A stretch of 6,585 nucleotides of DNA from Pedosphaera sp. (lineage in GTDB: Bacteria > Verrucomicrobiota > Verrucomicrobiae > Limisphaerales > Pedosphaeraceae): NCBI GenBank assembly GCA_028293265.1, contig JAQGPB010000085.1, positions 1-6,585 on the forward strand, read 5' to 3'. Under the pieces are notes generated by a model. The model worked only from the letters and a program-made list of their open reading frames with translations, searched no databases and was not told the origin of the DNA. Made by a program: the position numbers and the translations under genes. This document shows, one piece after another, positions 1 through 5,029 of this stretch (positions are counted from its first letter, which is position 1; the number at the start of each line of letters is the position of its first letter).

Positions 1-231
1 ACGACCGGCATGAACGCCCTGACCCAGGCGCGGGAATTCCACAAGACCGTGCCGTTGACCGGCCTGGTGGTGACCAAACTGGACGGCACCAGCAATGGCG
101 GCATGGTGGTGGCGATTCAGAAAGAACTGGGCCTGCCCATCAAATTCATCGGCCTCGGCGAACAACCGGATGATTTGCAGCCGTTCGACGCGAAGCAATA
201 CGCGGAGGCGTTGTTTTCGGAGAAGGAGTAA
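1..231 (+). CDS. ftsY: Signal recognition particle receptor FtsY, C-terminal part (5' truncated)
   Basis: FtsY is the membrane-associated SRP GTPase that docks ribosome-SRP complexes at the inner membrane for co-translational insertion. Only the last 76 codons are present; the frame is open through base 1. The peptide begins TTGMNAL, matching the DATTGQNAL segment of the SRP GTPase G domain. It continues with the guanine-specificity motif TKLDGT (TKLD codons at 73-84), an NGG turn, and the closing GLGEQPDDLQPF segment typical of FtsY. Ffh is excluded because no M domain follows and the protein ends soon after the G domain. The stop is TAA at 229-231. Its final codons (AEALFSEKE) form one copy of a 25-bp direct repeat that reappears at 782-806, suggesting that the original 3' end was displaced by an inserted toxin-antitoxin cassette. 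Confidence 0.95.
   Translation, partial: TTGMNALTQAREFHKTVPLTGLVVTKLDGTSNGGMVVAIQKELGLPIKFIGLGEQPDDLQPFDAKQYAEALFSEKE
202..226 (+). repeat. Direct repeat copy 1 (ftsY 3' end)
   Basis: This 25-bp stretch covers the last codons of ftsY (AEALFSEK). It matches 782-806 at 24 of 25 positions; the single difference is G220 against T800. The two copies lie 580 bp apart and bracket the toxin-antitoxin genes like the ends of an insertion into a gene's 3' terminus. Confidence 0.85.
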
Positions 232-294
232 ACCATCAAGGCCGATCATGGAAACTCGCTTGCCAACGCGCCTGGAGCAGCTAAATTACCAGGC

Positions 295-486
295 ATGAGC
301 GACAAGCAAGCTGCCTTGGAAGCCATCAGGCGGATGTCTGACGAAGTGACTTTTCGCGAGATAAGCCGGGAGATCGAATTCCTTGCTGCCATTCGTGAGG
401 GCGAGGAACAAGCCGAGCAGGGCAAGGTCATCTCGTTGGAACAATTGGAGAACAATCTCCAGGCATGGCTTTCAAAATCCTCGTAA
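295..486 (+). CDS. Putative type II antitoxin, partner of the following ParE-like toxin
   Basis: A 63-residue, charged, mostly helical protein with no cysteine or membrane segment. The role of antitoxin is inferred from size and position: its last 22 bases overlap the start of a ParE/RelE toxin gene, the usual arrangement for translationally coupled pairs. The N-terminal half (about residues 3-35, KQAALEAIRRMSDEVTFREI then a long helix with EIEFLAAIREGEE) looks like the dimerising DNA-binding part. The C-terminal stretch GKVISLEQLENNLQAWL resembles the G-x-V-x-x-x-E tail common in small antitoxins found beside ParE. I cannot assign it to Phd, ParD or RelB with certainty. A weak GGAG lies at 274-277, rather far from the ATG. 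Such antitoxins usually repress their own operon together with the toxin. Confidence 0.8.
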   Translation: MSDKQAALEAIRRMSDEVTFREISREIEFLAAIREGEEQAEQGKVISLEQLENNLQAWLSKSS

Positions 487-767
487 CCGAGCTTGCCAAC
501 GAGGATCTGGCTGATCTTGTCCGGTTCATTGCCCGCGACAATCCCCAAGCGGCGGAACGCTTCGGACTGGCATTGATCGAAAGATTGAAACTGCTGCAGG
601 ATCATCCTCAGATGGGGCGTATTGTGCCCGAGCGCGCCGATCCAAATCTTCGGGAGATCATCCACCGGCCTTATCGCATTGTTTACCGGATTTACGAACC
701 GGAGCGAGTTTTGAAAGTGCTTCGTTTTTGGCATGGTGCGCGAGGCGAGCCAGAATTGTTTGCATGA
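465..767 (+). CDS. parE: ParE/RelE superfamily toxin
   Basis: A 100-residue toxin of the ParE/RelE fold. ParE members poison DNA gyrase and RelE members cleave mRNA on the ribosome; sequence alone does not decide between them, but the pattern here is closer to ParE. Visible hallmarks are an N-terminal strand followed by ANEDLADLVRFIARDNPQAAERF (residues 11-33, the helical hairpin), the LLQDHPQMGRIVPE turn (43-56), and the core LREIIHRPYRIVYRI (62-76). The end is VLKVLRFWHGAR (82-93), the HxxR-type C-terminus typical of ParE. Length is normal for the family. The ATG lies inside the antitoxin gene, and both genes start in the same 9-mer CCAGGCATG (289-297 and 459-467). The module sits between two copies of the ftsY 3' end. 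Confidence 0.92.
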   Translation: MAFKILVTELANEDLADLVRFIARDNPQAAERFGLALIERLKLLQDHPQMGRIVPERADPNLREIIHRPYRIVYRIYEPERVLKVLRFWHGARGEPELFA

Positions 768-781
768 ACGAAACCCCGGAT

Positions 782-806
782 GCGGAGGCGTTGTTTTCGT
801 AGAAGG
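782..806 (+). repeat. Direct repeat copy 2 (duplicate of the ftsY 3' end)
   Basis: Second copy of the repeat at 202-226, starting 15 bp after the toxin stop. Read in the ftsY frame it encodes AEALFS and then an immediate TAG (798-803 is TCG-TAG). It therefore looks like an orphaned ftsY terminus with its own stop codon, perhaps the ancestral one, rather than random similarity. Confidence 0.85.
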
Positions 807-824
807 TATGTTGGTTTAATTTTT

Positions 825-1274
825 ATGCCCTGTGTGCTTCGAGCGTATGGACGAAATTTTTCGGTGGATCAGTTCTTAAAGAGAACCAGGCTGAAGATTT
901 CTCGTCATTGGACCAAAGGCGGGGAACTGGATTGGGTATCACGTAAATTGACTCCGAAAATAAGAAAGCGCTTTGGCAAGCTGTACGGCAGGAGCTTTAA
1001 GGATTCTGGAATTTTCGTGAAGATTAGTCAGGCTGATTTCGGAAACTTTAAAGGGCAAGTGCGGGCGGCGACCAAGTTTTTGAAGGGGAACGAGGACGAG
1101 TTGAGGCAGTTGAGGTCTTATAAAGGTGTTGAACGTGTCTATCTGGATTTTGGGGTCGGCGGAATATCGGAAGGGTTTGCGAGCGTCCATTATGTCCTGC
1201 CGGAATCACTGTTAAATTTGGCAGGGTTGTTGAGAATTCAGATTGTGATTACACAATATGCGGTATGCGATTAA
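825..1274 (+). CDS. Conserved-looking small hypothetical protein
   Basis: A 149-residue soluble protein with no signal peptide or membrane segment. I chose the ATG at 825 because MPCVLRAYGRNFSVDQFL reads like a natural N-terminus of a small family I recall vaguely, whose members also begin MPCVLR..G..F..D.FL. The in-frame ATG at 780 would start inside the ftsY-end repeat and add an unlikely Arg/Cys-rich stretch. The visible layout is an N-terminal strand and helix (1-20), a basic middle (38-58) that looks like a variable insertion, then SGIFVKISQADFGNFKGQVRAATKFLKGNEDEL (61-93). It ends VERVYLDFGVGG...VHYVLPESLLNLAGLLRIQIVITQY. The alternating strand and helix pattern loosely resembles DUF4279-type proteins, but I am not confident. 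The sequence is more AT-rich than its neighbours, hinting at acquisition. No function is assigned. Confidence 0.7.
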   Translation: MPCVLRAYGRNFSVDQFLKRTRLKISRHWTKGGELDWVSRKLTPKIRKRFGKLYGRSFKDSGIFVKISQADFGNFKGQVRAATKFLKGNEDELRQLRSYKGVERVYLDFGVGGISEGFASVHYVLPESLLNLAGLLRIQIVITQYAVCD

Positions 1275-1336
1275 AGCATTTTTAGCAGTCATCGAGCGCA
1301 TGGGTTTGGGTTTTAAATGATGGCTGCGGTATCGTT

Positions 1337-1545
1337 CATGCCGCTCCTACGGAGCTTGGCGCGTCCATAATGCCGTTTACTATAAACATGGCGCTCCGCT
1401 GGAGCTTGGAAAGTCAGGCATCCGTGGCAAGTTCCACGGAACTTGGAAAGGCATACGTTGAAACAAGCTCCGTAGGAGCGCCATATTTGTAGAACAATGG
1501 TTCAAAAATTTACAAGCCCCGTAGGGGCGGCATGTTGCAACTACA
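1337..1545. repeat. Cluster of five REP-like hairpin repeats
   Basis: The gap between the hypothetical gene and ribD is filled by copies of a CAAGCTCCGTAGGAGCG-type element with a CATGTTTGTAG-like tail. Plus-oriented copies are 1464-1492 and 1513-1544; minus-oriented copies are 1337-1358 and 1381-1409. A diverged minus-oriented copy has its core at 1430-1445. Each core is a short hairpin: GCTCC-TAC-GGAGC at 1343-1355, GCTCC-GCT-GGAGC at 1393-1405, GCTCC-GTA-GGAGC at 1467-1479 and GCCCC-GTA-GGGGC at 1516-1528. The diverged copy forms AGTTCC-AC-GGAACT at 1430-1443. Changes in the stem are matched on the other side, so the pairing has been kept. These are likely dispersed repetitive extragenic palindromes mobilised by a RAYT-type transposase elsewhere. 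The function is unknown, and a role as transcription attenuators cannot be excluded. Confidence 0.8.
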
Positions 1546-1567
1546 ACCCGCGAATCATACCTGATAG

Positions 1568-2743
<1,176 letters not shown>

Positions 2744-2784
2744 TCGCACGTTATTAAAAAGCGGGTGAGATGAAAGAAAGTCCG

Positions 2785-2816
2785 CCCTCTCCCCGGCCCT
2801 CTCCCCAAGGAGAGGG
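2785..2816. repeat. CCCTCTCCCC direct repeat and hairpin in the ribD-ribE spacer
   Basis: The 10-mer CCCTCTCCCC occurs at 2785-2794 and 2797-2806. The second copy pairs with GGAGAGGG (2809-2816) to form a perfect 8-bp stem (2797-2804 with 2809-2816) and a 4-base loop. There is no T-run after it, so it is not a convincing intrinsic terminator. It resembles low-complexity intergenic elements that I recall as dispersed in Verrucomicrobia-like genomes. The rest of the 147-bp spacer shows nothing recognisable. Confidence 0.65.
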
Positions 2817-2890
2817 AGAAAGTAGCTGGCGCTCGTGGATGGTTCGAATGGTTCGGTTGCAGTCACAGTCCTTGGTTGTATTGAAAAAAC

Positions 2891-3490
2891 ATGTTTACCG
2901 GCATCGTTGAGGAAACAGGAACCGTCGAGCGCATCAAGCCGACGGCGAAATCCATTGAACTGACCGTGCGCGCAAAAGTTTGCGGCCGCGGCCTGAAAAT
3001 CGGCGACAGCCTTGCCGTCAACGGCTGCTGCCTGACGGTGGTGAAATCGGTTCCGCAAAAGGGCGGCAAATCAATCCAGCTCGATTTGCTCAAGGAGACC
3101 TGGCAGCGCACGAATCTGCAATTTGCCCGCGTCGGGTCGGCGGTGAATCTGGAGCGTTCGCTGTTGGTGGGCGCGCGCCTGGGCGGGCATTTCGTCACGG
3201 GACACATTGATGGCACCGGCAAAATCACCCGCTGGGAAATGGCCGGGCAGGATCACGTCCTCGAAATCAGCGCGCCGCCGGAAGTGATGCGTTACCTCGT
3301 CTTCAAAGGCTCGGTGACCGTGGATGGCATCAGCCTGACAGTCGCGGTCGTGCGGAAAAAAAGTTTTCGCGTCTGGATCATCCCGCACACCTACGAAGTG
3401 ACCGCTTTGCGGGAACGCGCGGTGGGCGACGCGGTGAATTTGGAGGCCGACATTCTCGGCAAGTACGTCCGCCAATTCGTCACTTCCTGA
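2891..3490 (+). CDS. ribE: Riboflavin synthase, alpha subunit type
   Basis: Riboflavin synthase dismutates two molecules of 6,7-dimethyl-8-ribityllumazine into riboflavin and the diaminopyrimidine precursor, as a cytosolic trimer. The 199 residues are normal length and show the two tandem lumazine-binding repeats. The first (about 1-96) starts MFTGIVEETGTV and holds GDSLAVNGCCLTVV (38-51) and VNLERSL (85-91). The second (about 97-199) starts LGGHFVTGHIDGTG (97-110) and holds KGSVTVDGISLTV (139-151), IIPHTYEVTAL (163-173) and VNLEADILGKYV (182-193). The MFTGI start is diagnostic and fixes the ATG; there is no clear Shine-Dalgarno. Many genomes call this gene ribE, others ribC. It follows ribD in the same direction, and its stop codon overlaps the 3' end of the convergent lipoprotein gene by 11 bp. 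Confidence 0.97.
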   Translation: MFTGIVEETGTVERIKPTAKSIELTVRAKVCGRGLKIGDSLAVNGCCLTVVKSVPQKGGKSIQLDLLKETWQRTNLQFARVGSAVNLERSLLVGARLGGHFVTGHIDGTGKITRWEMAGQDHVLEISAPPEVMRYLVFKGSVTVDGISLTVAVVRKKSFRVWIIPHTYEVTALRERAVGDAVNLEADILGKYVRQFVTS

Positions 3491-3740
3491 CGGTCGAATC
3501 GAACTTGGGGGTATCGTCGCCGGCCATGGAATGGGGCGCAATCTGGGTGACCCGAAATTCGGGGATGGCATTGGTCTGGCCCGTGGCGTCGGTAAAGAAG
3601 AAAAGGTGCCGTTTCTCATCCAGGCGGGGTTTGCCTTTGGCGGTGATGACCGCGCCGTTGGAAAGAGTCATGTCATAGCGGGTGGCGCAACCGGCGCAGA
3701 CGAAAGCAATTAAAACGAGCCCCAACGTGATGATTTTCAT
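3480..3740 (-). CDS. Small lipoprotein, YgdI/YgdR-like (DUF903)
   Basis: An 86-residue predicted lipoprotein. The N-terminus MKIITLGLVLIAFVCAGC is a basic residue plus hydrophobic stretch ending in a lipobox-like CAG-C, with C18 as the lipidated cysteine. The -3 position is Cys rather than the usual Leu, so lipidation is likely but not certain. The mature part YDMTLSNGAVITAKGKPRLDEKRHLFFFTDATGQTNAIPEFRVTQIAP (22-69) fits the YgdI/YgdR pattern of an SH3-like small barrel (strand, NG turn, GKP, strand, D..G turn, strand with VxxI). Family members are envelope lipoproteins of unknown role. The gene is convergent with ribE and overlaps it at the stops, leaving no room for a terminator between them. 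A truncated tRNA 3' end finishes 19 bp upstream of the ATG. Confidence 0.82.
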   Translation of the reverse strand: MKIITLGLVLIAFVCAGCATRYDMTLSNGAVITAKGKPRLDEKRHLFFFTDATGQTNAIPEFRVTQIAPHSMAGDDTPKFDSTVRK

Positions 3741-3759
3741 CTTCTCAATTGTAAAAAAT

Positions 3760-3804
3760 TGGTGCGCTTAGCAGGACTTGAACCTGCAAACACCGTGTTT
3801 TCTT
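3760..3804 (-). other. Truncated tRNA 3' end (Leu-like), attachment-site-like
   Basis: Read on the minus strand this is the 3' third of a tRNA. It has a possible long variable arm (AAACA/TGTTT, 3788-3801), then a T-arm with stem GCAGG (3783-3787) pairing CCTGC (3771-3775) around the canonical loop TTCAAGT (3776-3782). The acceptor 3' strand TAAGCGC (3764-3770), discriminator A (3763) and an encoded CCA (3760-3762) follow, then a T-run. No D-arm, anticodon arm or matching acceptor 5' strand (GCGCTTA) is present upstream on that strand, so the gene is not intact. A class II variable arm plus discriminator A suggests Leu. Such 3' fragments are classic footprints of tyrosine-recombinase integration into tRNA genes; here chromosome would lie to the left and element to the right. 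Confidence 0.6.
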
Positions 3805-3826
3805 CGTTGCTCATAATTGCATTTTT

Positions 3827-3842
3827 GTGCGCTTACCTGCAA
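3827..3842 (-). repeat. Degenerate second copy of the tRNA 3' end
   Basis: GTGCGCTTA at 3827-3835 repeats 3762-3770 exactly, and the following CCTGCAA (3836-3842) repeats 3783-3789. Together they equal the first tRNA fragment with the intervening 12 bp (one T-stem strand and the T-loop) removed. This may be a decayed earlier attachment site, but it is short enough that chance is possible. Confidence 0.4.
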
Positions 3843-3913
3843 GTCTTAATACGCCGATGCGCCTTTGATTGCAAGCTTTATTGCGCAGGCAAGGGCAACC
3901 ATGAGCAGAAATA

Positions 3914-3997
3914 GTTGTGCGAAACTGTGCGGGACAATGGCGTTGTGCGGAGTTGTGCGGGAGGCGATTCTGTGCGGGATTTGTGCGGTAGAAAGTT
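3914..3997 (+). repeat. Imperfect ~28-bp tandem repeat of paired TGTGCGG motifs
   Basis: TGTGCG starts at 3916, 3926, 3944, 3954, 3971 and 3982. They form three pairs spaced 10-11 bp within a pair and 27-28 bp from pair to pair, so the motifs of each pair face the same side of the helix. Unit starts are about 3914, 3942 and 3969. The arrangement resembles a binding array for an integrase arm domain, excisionase or repressor. No such protein is assigned, so the role is inference. Confidence 0.65.
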
Positions 3998-4379
3998 GCG
4001 GCTAATAGTTCTTTCAGCCTCGTTCTTTTTGATACGCCTGCGGTCAACGTGGCGCGAAAGCGAGCCATTGCAGTGCGCCATGATACCTGGCTTGCATTTT
4101 GACTTGTCTGTCGTGAGCGGCTGATTTGGGAAGTCCAACGTCATGGCGGCTTGTGGTTGCGATGTGTCCTTCGCCAGATGCCGATGGGTTCGTTGGTTGG
4201 AGTTCAGTGGAATTCATTCATAACGACCCGTCAGAGCATCGGCGGCAGTCTGGCGGAAGCAGCCCGTTGCTCGCGATCAGGGAATGAGGTGGTGTTACCG
4301 ACTTTCAGCTTCCGTGAACCGCTTCCGGGCGTTCACATGACCGCGAACGGACAAGGAATCTCTTTGGCGCTGGACCCGT

Positions 4380-4424
4380 CCCCACCCTCCCACCCCCCCC
4401 GGCCCCCGGAATCACCCCCGCCCC
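4380..4424 (-). other. G-quadruplex-forming tract (minus strand)
   Basis: The plus strand is a C-rich tract. On the minus strand 4400-4380 reads as a run of eight G, T, GGG, A, GGG, T, GGGG: four G-tracts with single-base loops, the most stable parallel quadruplex pattern. Three further G-runs lie at 4403-4407, 4415-4419 and 4421-4424. It is in the gene-free stretch downstream of the XRE gene's stop. Confidence 0.6.
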
Positions 4425-4598
4425 GTTTTATTCAACCCCCGTTGTACCCAGCCGTGGTTTTTGGGAATTGCCTTCGTCCCGGAAATGCATCCGAGGATTG
4501 ATTCAGCTTCGAGCAAGGTGTCTCATAACTTCAGTCCTCCTTTGGTCACGGACAGGACGAATTCCGCGCTGATGCAAAACTTCCAGACCTTGGCGCAA

Positions 4599-4856
4599 CT
4601 ATTTTGTTTTACCAGCAGCCAGTTTACGGGCGCGGGCAATAATCTTCTCCAGGTCAACTTCCAAAACCGATGTAATGCGCAGCAGTGTGTCCAAGGTTGG
4701 ATTCTGCACTTCTTGCTCCACATAGCTGACAGTTTGCCGCGCCAAGCCGGCTCTTTGGGCCAGGATGTTTAAAGAAAGTCCGCGCTTGACCCGTTCCTCT
4801 TTCAAGAGAAGGGCGACCTGCGAATTTATGGCCTCGCGAAATTTATCAATCGGCAC
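4599..4856 (-). CDS. XRE-family (HTH_3) transcriptional regulator
   Basis: An 85-residue single-domain DNA-binding protein of the Cro/C1 (XRE) type. The HTH domain spans about residues 16-73: LLLKEERVKRGLSLNILAQRAG (first helices), LARQTVSYVEQ (38-48, turn and recognition helix), then NPTLDTLLRITSVLEVDLEKII (52-73), which is the canonical NPTLDTLLRI signature. A basic tail (ARARKLAAGKTK) follows. I chose the GTG at 4856 because the reading before it (from a TTG at 4916) encodes a hydrophobic stretch unlike any XRE N-terminus and overlaps a possible promoter; the start is uncertain and no Shine-Dalgarno is clear. The gene is divergent from the secreted-protein gene at 5030 and may control itself and that gene. 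Such small regulators are common on integrated elements and beside toxin systems, but no toxin partner is visible next to it. Confidence 0.88.
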   Translation of the reverse strand: MPIDKFREAINSQVALLLKEERVKRGLSLNILAQRAGLARQTVSYVEQEVQNPTLDTLLRITSVLEVDLEKIIARARKLAAGKTK

Positions 4857-4881
4857 CAGGAAGCAATACAGAAAAAGGAGC

Positions 4882-4910
4882 TTGACAAGAGATGCCAGAA
4901 TAATTACATG
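4882..4910 (+). promoter_or_regulatory. Possible sigma-70-type promoter for the secreted-protein gene
   Basis: A perfect -35 consensus TTGACA (4882-4887) is followed after 17 bp by TACATG (4905-4910), a weak -10 that keeps the first T-A and one later A. It would give a leader of more than 100 bases before the ATG at 5030. It lies in the divergent interval upstream of the XRE gene, so binding there could regulate both. The evidence is only the consensus match. Confidence 0.25.
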
Positions 4911-5029
4911 TATCAACGAATTTCAACCGGTAATCCGATTTAACGGCGGGATCGCAAAAAAATAACGATGGCTCAAGGCAGGAGGAACGGAAGCACCGGC
5001 TAAGGGTCATAAACCAGAAACAACAAACC

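Larger units (their letters stand above)
3805..4598. other. Gene-poor accessory stretch
   Basis: About 800 bp in which I find no convincing gene. Short open frames exist on both strands (for example 3811-4068 and 3878-4144 minus, 4151-4501 plus). Their translations have no recognisable motifs, run through repeats or the C-tract, and look compositional. The stretch holds the second tRNA-end copy (3827-3842), the phased TGTGCGG repeats (3914-3997) and a C-rich tract (4380-4424). Composition is mixed and unlike the neighbouring rib genes, as in decayed or integrated DNA. Confidence 0.55.

Noticed and set aside
258..501. 11-mer GCTTGCCAACG at 258-268 and 491-501
   Set aside because: It is too short, lies in unrelated contexts (leader and toxin coding), and shows no extension on either side.
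246..734. Long minus-strand open frame across the toxin-antitoxin genes
   Set aside because: It is antisense to two well-supported plus-strand genes, and its translation has no recognisable motif.
1275..1567. FMN riboswitch upstream of ribD
   Set aside because: None of the conserved RFN blocks are present; the interval is occupied by hairpin repeats.
3914..3997. CRISPR array
   Set aside because: Units are contiguous and imperfect with no unique spacers, and no cas genes are present.
3760..4150. tmRNA (ssrA) 3' end
   Set aside because: The T-arm and CCA would fit, but there is no matching acceptor 5' strand, no GGATTCGAC-like 5' segment and no tag-encoding frame upstream on the minus strand.
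4151..4501. 116-codon plus-strand open frame
   Set aside because: No domain is recognisable, the second half is proline runs created by the C-tract, and no ribosome binding site is seen. It is probably chance.
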